64,000 bases of DNA from Trissonchulus latispiculum (lineage: Eukaryota > Nematoda > Enoplea > Enoplida > Ironidae). The notes under the pieces were generated by a model. It had not been told where the DNA came from, ran no database searches, and was given only the letters and a program-made list of their open reading frames with translations. The stretch is from positions 40,917 through 104,916 of the forward strand of contig JASAND010017888.1 of assembly GCA_030248195.1 (NCBI GenBank). The letters run 5' to 3'. Numbering within the stretch: the stretch's first letter is position 1; each line of letters opens with the position of its first letter. Positions 51,828 through 62,855 of this stretch are shown piece after piece. The translations under genes and the position numbers were made by a program.

Positions 51828-54800
51828 CTAACTACAGTAACTGAGACTATCTTCATCCCTGGCCTTCAGTCCTAGCAAAGTTCGACTACTCGCATCATAG
51901 TCCGATAGTTGATAGTCGATGTATCGAAATTCATGAATATTCTGAGGAGTAAAGGCCCGACGGTACAGCAAATATTCTTGCCAATCACATTCGTCTGGTA
52001 TCAGAGAAATGTTACGCAACTGTTCTTCGGTTAGGCCGTATTTTTTGCTCAGAAATGCCGCGTATCGCATCACCTCACCCATGGTTCGCAGGGCGTCCTT
52101 GGCTGTCTTAAGCCGACGACCAAAATAGTGAATCTTTTTGATGTAAACACTGCCGGCCAGGTCGACACACATGGTGGTTACGGCCAGGCCAAATACGATG
52201 TAGATTATGGTAATGATGTAAAAGGATTCCTGCAAAACACAACTGCATTCAAACATTAATAATATTCATTAAATATTCATTAAACATTTGTTTGGATTCG
52301 TTATTAATCATTGATGTAATAGTTTAATTTCCGGTACCTGTCAATTAATACAACTGCTGTTTACTCCTAAGGTTTCACACTAGCAGTCCAGTGCAAATTT
52401 GGGCAAAAGGTACAGTAGCCAAGCATTCTAAACCATCAGTAATCACTCAGCCTGAAGGAAACCACGGTTTCTAAATTTTCTAAATCTAAAAGTTAATGCC
52501 CAGATTGCGCGATCATATTAATGAGAAAGAAGAAGAAAGTCATGTACCACCGAAGGTCCGAAAAATTCGGACCTCCGGTGGGACTCGAACCCACGACATT
52601 TTGCGCACTAGGCAAACGCTCTGCCGACTCAGCTACGGAGTCACAGTCTCATCAAGCTTTGTCGGAATTCGTGTACCAATGTACATGACTTTCACTACGT
52701 GAACCCACGCAAGTAGAAACAAAGTGGAGGAAGAGCAAGCTCAAGGGCCATCGCACATGTTCTACAGATATAAATGAGAAAGAAGAAGAAAGTCATGTAC
52801 CACCGAAGGTCCGAAAAATTCGGACCTCCGGTGGGACTCGAACCCACGACATTTTGCGCACTAGGCAAACGCTCTGCCGACTGAGCTACGGAGGCACAGT
52901 CTCATCAAGCTTTGTCGGAATTCGTGTACCAATGTACATGACTTTCACTACGTGAACCCACGCAAGTAGAAACAAAGTGGAGGAAGAGCAAGCTCAAGGG
53001 CCATCGCACTTGTTCTACAGATATAAATGAGAAAGAAGAAGAAAGTCATGTACCACCGAAGGTCCGAAAAATTCGGACCTCCGGTGGGACTCGAACCCAC
53101 GACATTTTGCGCACTAGGCAAACGCTCTGCCGACTGAGCTACGGAGGCACAGTCTCATCAAGCTTTGTCGGAATTCGTGTACCAATGTACATGACTTTCA
53201 CTACATGAACCCACGCAAGTAGAAACAAAGTGGAGGAAGAGCAAGCTCAATGTTGATTCATGCAAGCGGCAAGACCACGTCAGGGTTAGTAAATAAACAG
53301 TTACGATGATGTCAGAGTTTGGTAGACTAGGGTTAGATTACGTACGTACGTACCCAGCCCAGCTAGCAAACATTTGTTGGTGTTTCTTGTTGGTATATGT
53401 TTCAGTCCATTCCGAGATATTAATGTAGGCTTTATTGCGGTATGCAAAGGAATAAGTTCCTTGTAGTGCACATCCCAAAATAAATTTTGAAACTGAGGTT
53501 AATCGTTATTAAATAATTTAAATACTTTATGGTAAAATAATGGCACTTTGCCAAGTAGTGAGCAGGACCTACTCAATTAACCGGTTAGGTCGGGAATCAA
53601 ACCGCCGACTCTTTGGCTGTCGTAGAAATGCTCTATCCACTAGGCTAGCCAACCTCACCATAATCATCATTGAGTCAAACACTGACACAATAGATTTACT
53701 ACCTTTTCCGGTACATAATCCCCAAAGCCGACCGTTGTCATGGTGATGAAACAGAAGTAGAAGGAGTCGAAGAAGGACCACTGGGTCTCCCAGAGTTGCA
53801 GCAGAAAACCGCCGAAAGCCGTATAGCCAATGACAATGAACAGAATCAGGGAAACGGGAATATTTTCCTCCGCCATTTGGAGGTCAAAGTTCAACAGATC
53901 CCGTTGAATGTCCTCTCGGACCCGGCGCCGTGGTTTGGCCTTGGCCGATAACCACTCTTGCCAATTGATCAGCTTACTGTAGCTGATCACAAAAACTTCT
54001 GAGATAAACTTCCCAATGTCAGCAATTGTTACCAACATCAGTGGGACACCAAAGAGGCCGAAAATGACTGTTATCAATCGGCCCCTGGTTGTTACTGGGA
54101 CCAAGTGACCATAACCTGCAACAAAGGAGCATTTTCTGGCTTTTCAACACCTCAGATCAATATCAATAAATGTAATAAAAACAATAACTACATATTTAAT
54201 TTAAATAATGTTTCCAAATATTCAGATGCAATATGCTTTTGTAATTCTTCGCTGCTTCTCCTATGCTCAACACATGGCCTATCGTGTATTTTTAGGAAAT
54301 CCTTTCAAGAAGCTTATTCAATTTTCTCTTTAAATTCAGCAATATGAAATTGCTTTAATTCCTGCTCGTTTATCGAGAACAATATGTATATATGTTACTT
54401 GCAAATTGTGTTCCCGTGCAAATTGTAATTTGCACGGGGAAATCCTGCACATTGTAGTTTGCATGATGAAATCGTGCAAATTACAATTTGCACGGTTGTT
54501 TTCCATGCAAATTGCAGTTTGCATGGAAAGTGCCGCGCAAATAGTAAAATGACATCTTAGACCGTAAATTTTAAAAACTTTGTAAACGTTTTTGTAATTT
54601 CAAAAATGGTATCTTATAAGGTAGTGACTATTATTATGATTATCTTTGACCGTAAATTTTAAAAACTTTGTAAACGTTTTTGTAATTTCAAAAATGGTAT
54701 CTTATAAGGTAGTGACTAAGATAAACAGGAGCAAAATTAAAAAATCCCCCTCGTTACTTTGCCAAAATGACCAAAAAAGGTAGCATGGGGGGATCCTGTC

Positions 54801-57087
54801 TACCAACATGTAATAGTACTATGGTGCCAAAATGCCCACATCGTTCCAACACTTAGCCGTAAAATGCATTTCCAATAAGTGTTATTCACCGAGACAAAAA
54901 CAAACGCACAGTAACTATCGCCTAGTGCAAAAATTCGAAGCTTCGAATTAGAACCAAAAGTATGGTGGTACTTGTAGTACTAGTCGAGTTGTTTACGATG
55001 GTAACCTTTTTACCACTCCCGGACCTCTAATTAGCTGGCACCAGGCCAACACGGTCTATACCAACACGGTTTATACCCATATTATGTAGGGGCGCTATCG
55101 CGCCCCTACATAATAAAGATACTATTTTTGAAATTACAAAAAAGTTTACAAAGTTTTTAAAATTTACGGTCTGACCTAAGATGTCATTTTACTATTTGCA
55201 CGGCACTTTCCATGCAAACTGCAATTTGCACGGAAAACAACCGTGCAAATTGTAATTTGCACGATTTCATCATGCAAATTACAATTTGCACGATTTTCCC
55301 GTGCAAATTACAATTTGCACGTAACATATATACTGAACTGCGTTTAAATCGGATTTTCAACGTTTTTCTCTGAAGGCAAGGCTTGCTTACCTAACCTAAT
55401 CTCTATTATATACTAAACTATTCATATCTGTATTTTGTAATGCAAAAATTGGTGTGCTTACAAAACAAATTTCAAAGAAATAAATCGCTTAAAATGGAAT
55501 TCCAAATGGAATTTTGTTATTCATTAAGGGCATCTCTATTGTGAATCGGTTGTTAAAATTTCAAGGTATGAATGCTAAGCAACAGATGCAGGGAGACTTA
55601 AACTGTAGGCGTAGATACAGTATATATTGTTCGTCATTTTCTTGGTGTAAACTATTTCGCCTAGTCAGTTTTCCGGTCGCGCTGCCTTTGGTAAAGCATG
55701 CTTGTCCTGACATTTGTTCTCTTTGTTGGCATTTTTGCCGCCGTATTTGGGGATGGTAAGTTAAGGGTGCAACTCATTCAAAGCTAGATATCTGTCATAC
55801 AGTAGCTATTGCAAGCTATGTATATAATCTGTACTGCTGCGCTGAATCTAGAAACACTAAAAGAGCAACTTCTAAAACCTTGCGAGTATTGATTATTCAA
55901 TTCAACCCGATCTTAATTCAGCCACCTTAGCACCTACGTACTGCTATTCTCTTTTCTGGAATGTCCCACAAGCCACAAGTACTAATGAACACATGTAGCC
56001 CTAGTGCAAAAGTTTAAATAGAGTGGTAAAATGTGATTTTGACAATATGACCTTGAAAAGGTTAAGTTATCCACACAACTTTGAAGCTGGAAGACAGAAG
56101 ACGGCGGGTTCAAATCCCTCCCAGTCAGGTAGTGCTGCGCGTTTTGCTCTGGTGGTGTGCAACTTTCTTTCATTTTAAATTTTTACTGTAATTTACAGAA
56201 GCAACAGAGGAATGGGTCAGGAACAAATGTGGCAAGGACTGGGAACTGACGGGCGAAGTGCTGACGGCCTGTGTAGAGTGTGGTACTAAAATTTACGCGG
56301 ATCAGGACGCGTGTTTGGAGAAATGTGCAAAGGAATACTGTGATGATGATGCGTGTACCACAGAAGAATATTACATAGAGTGTGCCTGTGAACACCTGTC
56401 GCCGGGACACACCTGCTTGAAGTCCTACTCTGCTGACTATGACTCTTCGGCAGCGGCTGCCGGAATAACAAACTGATGAATAAAAGGACTTAAATTATAA
56501 AAATAGAATAAAAATATGAAGATAAGTAAGCTATGCTGCTCGGTTTTTGATCAGGGGTTCATGAATGTATAATATGCCAAAGCGAATAGGCTGCTCGAAG
56601 TGTGTTGAACATTGCTCAAAGTTTAGTGATAAATGCTCCAAAACATACGGAGGAACTCTTAATATCTGAAGTTTTAAATCCACTCACAGAAACTATACCA
56701 AACTCAATTACCTATGGTTGAAATGGTGGTAACGGCAAAGAACAGTGCTGCCGGAAAGGACCACTGACATTCCGTGAAATTTCCCGTCCTAATGTCCGCC
56801 GTTGACACATAGTTATCCTCAAAGGCATGAAAGAGGAGATCCGTAAAATTGTCCAGATGATCGAAAGCCACGGATCGCCAGAGCGATTCCGAGATCTCCT
56901 GGTGGCGACTCATCTCCCAGAGGTCCGCCAGGAGTTCGGCTCGGCTCTGGATGATCTGGGATACCAGAGATTCCCGGACGGCAATTTCGTGCGGTCGTTC
57001 AACCAGATAGAACGCCACAGCGCCGCAGATGCTGTAAGTGGCGCACAGCAACATCAGGCCGACGTGCGGTAGAATGATTCTGGCGTA
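51828..57087 (-). CDS. Two-pore-domain potassium channel (K2P, TWK/KCNK type), 5' end missing
   Basis: Three phase-matched exons on the minus strand: 57087-56712, 54115-53703, 52229-51828 (stop at 51828-51830). They encode a K+ leak channel of the plasma membrane. Exon A has TM1 (HVGLMLLCATYSICGAVAFY), the extracellular cap region and pore 1 (FFAVTTISTIG, completed as GYGH in exon B). Exon B has TM2 (GRLITVIFGLFGVPLMLV), TM3 (IPVSLILFIVIGYTAFGGF) and pore 2 (TMTTVGFGDYVP). Exon C has TM4 (YIVFGLAVTTMCVDLAG), the IKKIHYFGRRL segment common in invertebrate TWK channels, and a cytoplasmic tail. Exon A starts in phase 0 after a CAG acceptor, so at least one short N-terminal exon is missing; upstream lies a retrotransposon. 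AATAAA on the minus strand (51794-51789) sits about 34 bases after the stop. It is convergent with the muscle gene. Confidence 0.92.
52571..52642 (-). tRNA. tRNA-Thr(AGT)-like, copy 1, mutated
   Basis: It has the same cloverleaf as copies 2 and 3, but with changes in the acceptor (GACTCCG) and in the D-stem (GCTG instead of GCTC) that break pairs. Likely a pseudogene. Confidence 0.5.
52824..52895 (-). tRNA. tRNA-Thr(AGT)-like, copy 2
   Basis: A 72-base cloverleaf: acceptor GCCTCCG/CGGAGGT, D-stem GCTC/GAGC, anticodon stem TTTGC/GCAAA around loop CTAGTGC, T-arm GTGGGTTCGAGTCCCAC. All stems pair. Anticodon AGT would read Thr codons, but position 37 is G where Thr tRNAs have A. It could be a gene or a well-preserved tRNA-derived repeat. 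Confidence 0.62.
53077..53148 (-). tRNA. tRNA-Thr(AGT)-like, copy 3
   Basis: Identical over the cloverleaf to copy 2, with all four stems intact. The same reservation applies about G at position 37. Confidence 0.62.
53583..53654 (-). other. tRNA-like sequence (degenerate)
   Basis: On the minus strand GGTTGGCTAGCCTAGTGGAT and GCGGTTTGATTCCCGACC have A- and B-box character, and the outer bases GGTT/AACC pair. The anticodon stem fails. It ends about 50 bases from the K2P exon B splice donor. Confidence 0.5.
54386..55333. mobile_element. Foldback element built of GTGCAAATTACAATTTGCAC units
   Basis: The ends GTATATATGTTAC and its inverse bound 948 bases. Each arm has four or more copies of the palindrome GTGCAAATTACAATTTGCAC, followed by a conserved AT-rich part (GACCGTAAATTTTAAAAACT and its inverse). 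In the left half a stretch of about 70 bases is duplicated (from 54559 and from 54648). A perfect 14-base-arm hairpin (ATTATGTAGGGGCG...) lies at 55081-55114. It is inside the large K2P intron. Confidence 0.8.
55698..56476 (+). CDS. Small secreted cysteine-rich protein, nested in the K2P intron
   Basis: Two exons: 55698-55755 (ATG, then the hydrophobic signal peptide LVLTFVLFVGIFAAVFG) and 56199-56476, joined in phase 1 at a GTAAGT donor and a TTACAG acceptor. The mature part is about 90 residues with ten cysteines (for example TACVECGTK, CLEKCAKEYCDDDACT, YYIECACEHL), enough for five disulphides, and is acidic. TGA is at 56474-56476 and AATAAA at 56507-56512. A TATATAT at 55621 could be its promoter. 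It lies wholly inside the largest K2P intron on the opposite strand. I do not recognise the family; the function is unknown. Confidence 0.82.
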
Positions 57088-59378
57088 CTGAAAAAAATCA
57101 TGATAGTTAAATATATGCTAACTGGTAGCATCTAAGCTTCAGTTTAGCGAAAGAAAGCAGATTTTTGCTAGCATTTTGTGTTTGACTACTAATGAACACT
57201 GATAACAATTTTAACATATGGTTATGTAATGTGGGTAATAACGTCCCCGTTATCACCCCCCTTCCAAGTCCTTTCCTAATTCCCACTTTCGCTGTTTTTC
57301 CTAAAACTCCCCCAAAATCCCCCAAATTCCCCATAAATATTGTATTTTTATAATTGTTGGGAAGTCCGATAATTATGTATTATTTTGTATGTAAATCCCT
57401 CCCCTAAATACTGTGCAGTGCTAACTTTATGCTCATCTTTCGAAAATTATCTAAAACCAGTTATTTCTGAGCGTAAATTTAACATTGCACTTATTTCCAA
57501 TCCTTGTTGGCTTAGCGAAGATAGACCCTCCCGTTCCCAACGCATGACAAAATTCTCCTTGAATGATTACATCACCCTTTCGTCAGTTGGGAGTCAGTCA
57601 AGTTACGGAGTGGTCGCTTTTCTGAGATTGGGGCCCCACCCTCCTATATCCTACACCTAAAGAGTAAGTATTCAGTATTTTTGCTTTTTCCCTTTAAAAA
57701 CCCTTTTTAACTTATTTCCTAATTCCTTCTTTTGCTCTAACCCCCCTTCTTTACTTACTTTTCAATTTACTCCTAACTCTCCCCCTTTTTTCTTTCCGTC
57801 CTAACTAGCGGGGTTGCCCCCGTTCCCTCCCCCTGGGTCTAACTTCACCAGCTAACTCCCCTCCCCCAATTTTATTGTATTGTTCCATTGCCCGAATTGT
57901 TGCTGGTCCCCTCCCCTTTGTTTGTGCCTCCTTTTTGTGCCCTTTTTCTGTTATTGTGCGGGTAGCCCGCTTTACTTTGCCTGTCTTGTCTGGATATCGC
58001 CGGACGGACCTTCCTGTCATAACCTTGCCCTGTGTTGTACCAGTAAATCCGCCAGTTGTCTTTCGTCCATTTTATTTAATTATTTTTACTAAGCTTTAAC
58101 TAATTTTGATCTCTTTTCTTAGCTAGGTAGAGCTCTGGGATTAGCCCGGAGCTGACTTGTATCTGAGTGTAATTTGTGTGTGTGTTCCCCCGTTTTTGCT
58201 AGGCGCCCCGTTGGCGTCCCCCAAAAATTACCCGTCCCCCCTTGGCGAGGCAAGTCGGTGGTAGAGAGCCGCCTGGACTAAATATCTCCACCCGCAGTAG
58301 TAGGTCAGCGTCCTTGCGCACAGTTCCACTTGTAAAATTTTGGGCGTGAGCTCAGTGGTTAAAATCCCTAGCTCCTCCATATTTTACATTAGGCTGCCAG
58401 TTTCAGGCTCTTCCCTAATATTTTTCCCCCTAAAATATTTTTCCTATTTTTCTCCCTCCCCTAAATTAATTTTTCTAGCCCCCCCTAGTCCAAAAATTTT
58501 TTAGAGCCCCAAATTATTTTTCCCTATACCTACTACCTATAAAGTTTTTACCCCCCCTATCCTTTTTTCCCTAATATTGACTGGATTCGCCGGTCTTCTA
58601 TCCCTTTGGCGGTTATGTATACCCATTCCCCCCGTGTGGATTCACAAAGGTCTGCAATTGACGTCATTCCCAATTGCAAACCTTTGTGTTAACTTTTTTT
58701 GGCCCGCCCCCGCATCGCTTGTGCCCTTATCAGGCGCCTGACTCTGCTTGGGACTTTTGAAGTCCCGCCCACGCATCGCTTAAAGTCCCAGTCAGACGCC
58801 TGACTTCCTGTCAATTTCCCGTGACTTTTATTAGTCCCGTTTCTTTTCTGTCGACGAGTGGTGCGTTTATTTTTATCACTTGGTTTATTTTGCTGAATTT
58901 CTAGTATTGTGTTATTTTTTCCCTTCCCTTTCGGAATATATCCTTATAGTTGGGTAGCCCAACTTTACCCCTTGATTATCACCGGGACCACACCAAGTGA
59001 TAATCCACCCCCATTATACCAGCAACTCCCTGCCCGACCTACATTTACATCCATTTGCCCCCCCACCCAGAAAATTTTTGGGAGGGAAATATAAAATTTT
59101 GTAAAACTTTGGTTGGATTCCGGGACCCGCCCAGGAATCTAACCTGGTATTGTTGGCCCTCGTCAGCCCCAACTGGTGGACTGCTGCTTACCCCCTGGAC
59201 GGATCCCCCGTAAATTCAGGTCGATTCGGAGATTCGGCCCACCCCCCGAATTTTGACCTGAAATACGTACGTATAATCGGAGTTTCGTATCCCTGGCCTA
59301 GAAATCCCCGACCTTCCCTAGTTATATACGTATATAACTAATTTGGTGAGTTGTTTTTTTTCTTGTGTTGTATTTATA

Positions 59379-59738
59379 ATGGATAACCGCCCCCCTGAAG
59401 ATGACCCCTTTGACAGTAAACCCAGAGTGGCCCGATCCCCTGACCCTCCCTCTCCTGACCTTGGGGCCGTGGGCGGAAGTTCTGGGCAGCACGGATCTTC
59501 CGTTCACACCCGCCTCGGGTCAGGACTGAGTCCCGAGGACGATCTACACCCCTCGTCGGACTCTCCCCAGGACGGAGGTAGAGGAAGCCCCTCCCGTCAT
59601 GATTCCACGGTCCATCTGGACGGTTCCGACCCCAGTGAAGAAGATAAATTGCGCACCCGAGGCCAGTGGAGGAAATATCAAGAGCAGCTGGCCCGGCTGA
59701 TCGGCGACGCCCCTAACCCCCAAAAACCCCATTTTTGA
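59379..59738 (+). pseudogene. Retrotransposon gag, N-terminal piece
   Basis: It starts at ATG 59379 (MDNRPPEDDPFDSK) and encodes a proline/serine/acid-rich region with no fold I recognise, ending NPQKPHF at an early stop. The break falls in a C5-A5-C4 homopolymer stretch near 59720. Immediately afterwards the next frame is open with the same composition. Confidence 0.72.
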
Positions 59739-60546
59739 TCGTCTCACTGAATCGGGTCCCGCCCAATCACGAGTGAGAAAATCCATGCCCCCCCTTACCC
59801 GACCCAAAGCTACCTCTGAGGGAGCTCAAAAACCCCAAAATCGCCGGTCTAGCCAGCACTGGGGCCTGGCCTCCCCCTCATCCGGCTTGATGTGGGACAA
59901 GTCGGGTGACCTACGGAACCGTCAGAATTATGATGACGGGACGCCCCCCCTGGCCTCACATGAGTCCTACCCCTCTACCTCCGGAAATTCAGCAGATTCA
60001 GCCCCACTCCCCAATCCCACTCCCCTGGAACAGCCGTCCGGAAAGCCCCAACCCAAGAAAAAACCCACTCTGGGTTTTTGTCCCAAAGTTCCGGCGTGTC
60101 CTGGCTGGGCCCCCCCTACGCATAGAACCCCCTATGAATGCCTCGACGACCAGATTGGTAAGTCGGTCCTGGCCCAGCAGGTACGCCATATGACCCGGGA
60201 AATGTGGGTTTTTCTGTATCAAAACCATCCCAGGGTTTATACAGAATTCCTCGAACTTGTGGCGGCCATCGAAGAGGATTCCGATGTGAAACCCCCGCCC
60301 GAACCAAGGACGAGGGGGCAGCCCCCTAGCCGTCCAACCCCTCCCCACGGCGATTCTCCGCCGTCGTCTGACTCGGAATCCGGTGACGATGGCCCCACAT
60401 TCCCATTCCGCCCCCGGGCCCAAAGCGATCCTCGCGCTAACCGACCTACCCGCCCTCCCTTTTCCCGGAGACGCCCTGATCCCCAACTGCACACCAGGGA
60501 AGCCCAGGTGGAGCAGTCCAACCTGTCCACGGCGCGACGTGGCTGA
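59739..60546 (+). pseudogene. Retrotransposon gag, second piece
   Basis: Open in a different frame from the first piece. It contains a conserved-looking segment (PYECLDDQIGKSVLAQQ; MWVFLYQNHPRVYTEFLEL) followed by an acidic and then arginine/proline-rich stretch. It stops at 60544-60546, while the adjacent frame continues into capsid sequence. Confidence 0.7.
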
Positions 60547-61477
60547 GTACCTAAAGGCCTTTAAGGGAACGAAACCATTCCTAGGCCCCCAGAGCCAGAT
60601 CAAGTTTACGACCTGGATCTCAAACTTCAAGGACACGGCTCGTGTCCATGAAGTCCCTCCCCACCTCCTCCACCGAATCCTGTGGCAGTTTCTTGACGAC
60701 TCCGTCAAGGAAGCCCTCCATGGCCCTAACTTACCCGATTCCTTCGAGAAACTGGTGGACGTTTTGAAGCAATTGTACGAACCCATCCCCACGACGGTCG
60801 AGCAGTATGCCGGCCAATTTTACCGCCGAAGGCAACAACCCTCGGAAAAAGCCCACCAGTACGTAACGGCCCTTCGACTTTTGGCGGTAAAAGCCTTCCC
60901 TTCCGCTGGTATCCGGGAACACGACCGGAAAATGGCTGAACAGTTCAAATCCGGCCTGAGGGAAGCCCTTAGGGTCCGGGTGGCTGGTCAGCTAGCCGAA
61001 ATGTCCTATTGGCCCCAAAATGAGCAGAGTTCCATGATCGACCGAGCTCTGCTTATTGTCCAGTCCGTCGAGCGGGCCATGGAGGAAGAAACCCCGCCCC
61101 TAGCCTTTGTGGCTCGAGCTTACGACGACCCTTTCGAAGACCCTGATTACCCCGATTATCCCCCAAATTCCCCGGAGCAAGAGGCCTACGCAGCAGAAAT
61201 GCGTATGGCACCGCCCTACCCCCCTCAAGCTCGAGCCCAATACCAACAGCCCCGCTTTCCCCGATCTCAGAATCCTCGGCCCAACTCTAATTATAGGTCT
61301 GGCTATAATTACCCCTCTAACTCTGGTTCCCGTCCCAATAACCCCAACCAGAGGCCATATGGACCTAGATTGTGTTTCTGGTGTGTTAAGGAAGGGCATG
61401 GTTGGATGCAATGCTCTGACCGAATCCGAGCAGTCCAGAACCTGGGTCCAAACCACCCCGGTTTTTACGTATGTTGA
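60540..61477 (+). pseudogene. Retrotransposon gag, capsid and zinc knuckle
   Basis: It encodes a Retrotrans_gag-type capsid (KFTTWISNFKDTARVHEV; FYRRRQQPSEKAHQYVTAL) and, near the end, the CCHC knuckle CFWCVKEGHGWMQC that binds RNA during particle assembly. The frame is open upstream to 60383, but that part is probably not the natural reading. It ends two codons after the T5 run at 61462-61466. The reading then resumes in another frame (61471-61638, proline/glutamine-rich) before a true stop. Confidence 0.78.
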
Positions 61478-61638
61478 GTAACCCTAAGGTGGCTGTCACG
61501 GATCAGCCGCTAAACCCGTCCCAACCCTCTGACCAACAAGGAGGTGCCCAGAACGACCTCCCACCCCCACCCAGGAGTCAGAAATCCCCTGGCCTTTTTC
61601 AGAACCAGGGAAACGCCAACCAGGGGCGTCCTCAGTAA
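61471..61638 (+). pseudogene. Gag C-terminal tail in a shifted frame
   Basis: An open stretch of 55 codons rich in Pro, Gln and Asn (VAVTDQPLNPSQPSDQQGG) ends at TAA 61636-61638. Its composition continues that of gag. The shift from the capsid frame lies at a TTTTT run. Confidence 0.55.
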
Positions 61639-61679
61639 ACCCAGGAGGGCGCCCCCGGCAACCCTCCTATGCTGTAAAT

Positions 61680-62855
61680 ATGGTCCTTGCCTTTACTAAT
61701 GACCCCCCCGTATCTAACCCAAACTCCCACGAACCTAACCCCTCAGCCCCTCCCCCAGAATTTTATCGGACAGACTCCCTATCTGGATCCTCTTGTTCAA
61801 CGGATTATACCCCGTCCCCTCCCCCCAGGAACGGACTGCCTAGTCTGTTCGACCACATTGCTGAACCTCCCTATCCTGTCCGACGTAGCCTCTCTTTTCT
61901 GGAACCCAAACAGGTCAGGGTTTGCCAGTGGAGGCCCACAGCGGAGCTGGTCAACATGTACGGAGGATTTCCCGGTGGCGGGGATTCCGTCCGATATGGT
62001 AATGGCCTGCTCCGCCCCAACTGGTTCTGGTCTGAATGGAAAAAGACCATGGGCCTCCAAGCCGTATCCGCCCAATATCAGGAGATTTGCAACAACCCCA
62101 GTTGCAAATATTGCATCCGAAGGAAGCGTCAGAAGAAGCGTCGTCAGGTCTGGTTTCCCTCCCACATGGCCAATGGTGGGTACCCCGGTGGCGGGAACCT
62201 TATCAGGGATAAGGAAGGTAATACCCGTCCTTATAAGTTTTGGAACCGGTGGCGGAAACAGGTGAAGCCTTTTGGAGACGGGGGAGCCCAGTCTCGCAAA
62301 AAGTCGCCTTTGTCCGCCCCTACCCAAGCTGACCTGCCAACCCCAGTTTTGGACCACGCCAAAACCCCTTCAACTCCCCTACCGACCTCAGTTTTGGACC
62401 ACGCCAAAACCCCCTCAGCTCCCCTGCCGACCTCAGTCTTGGGCCACGCCAGACTTCCTTTAACCCCCCCTCAGCAAGAGAATCATGATTTTCATCATGA
62501 TTCCTATCCCTCCTCGACCTTCCACCCGCCTCTCACCGGGGCAAATCTGGTGCTGTTGAGTGATAAGCGGGTTAAAAGTCGGCAGTGGAAACCCGCCCGG
62601 CATTCCTATAAACCCCAGAAAGCGACGAAGAAGATCCAAGTGGATCTCATCGACAACGTCCCTCCCCTAAAGGATCCACTGCTGACTACCCCACCCCTTT
62701 TCAGACAAAACCGGAAAAATGTACGTATATCCGATGACGTACGTACCCATTCCCCCCCTAATTTCCAACAAAGCCCTTGGGAGATCTTGCCGTCCACCTC
62801 TGGTCGGCAAAAACCCCCAGCGCCTCACAGCACCAGGATGTCCCCACTTCCCTAG
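61680..62855 (+). pseudogene. Extra retrotransposon ORF with duplicated GGxPGGG modules
   Basis: 391 codons lie between gag and the protease, where Ty3/gypsy elements usually have none. It contains two similar modules: NMYGGFPGGGDSVRYGNG with RPNWFWSEWKK, and MANGGYPGGGNLIRDKEG with RPYKFWNRWRK. A basic Cys cluster (CNNPSCKYCIRRKRQKKRRQ) separates them. Three imperfect copies of a 17-residue repeat (TSVLDHAKTPSAPLP) follow. The reading shifts frame near an A5-C5 run at 62812 and continues into the protease frame, so the listed stop is probably not natural. Function unknown; the basic cluster suggests nucleic-acid binding. Confidence 0.66.

Larger units (their letters stand above)
52521..53250. 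repeat. Three tandem 253-base repeats each carrying a tRNA-like unit
   Basis: Units start at 52521, 52774 and 53027 with ATGAGAAAGAAGAAGAAAGT. Each contains the hairpin GGTCCGAAAAATTCGGACC, a tRNA-like unit on the minus strand and CTACGTGAACCCACGCAAGT. Copies 2 and 3 are nearly identical. Copy 1 differs inside the tRNA and copy 3 lacks the last 29 or so bases. They lie in the intron between the last two K2P exons. Confidence 0.9.

Noticed and set aside
52521..53250. CRISPR-like regular spacing of three repeats
   Set aside because: The repeats are 253 bases with no short spacers, in a eukaryotic intron, and explained by tandem duplication of a tRNA-bearing unit.
56085..56125. T-arm-like GGCGGGTTCAAATCCCTCC
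   Set aside because: No D-arm or anticodon arm accompanies it, so it is at most a fragment of a tRNA-derived repeat.
57230..59378. Precise 5' LTR boundaries
   Set aside because: Only one LTR is in the window, and neither candidate primer-binding site follows a clear CA end, so I did not set boundaries.
60383..60539. Upstream part of the frame that reads into the capsid
   Set aside because: The alternative frame over this stretch has the acidic then Arg/Pro-rich composition expected from the preceding gag piece. The listed start is probably accidental.
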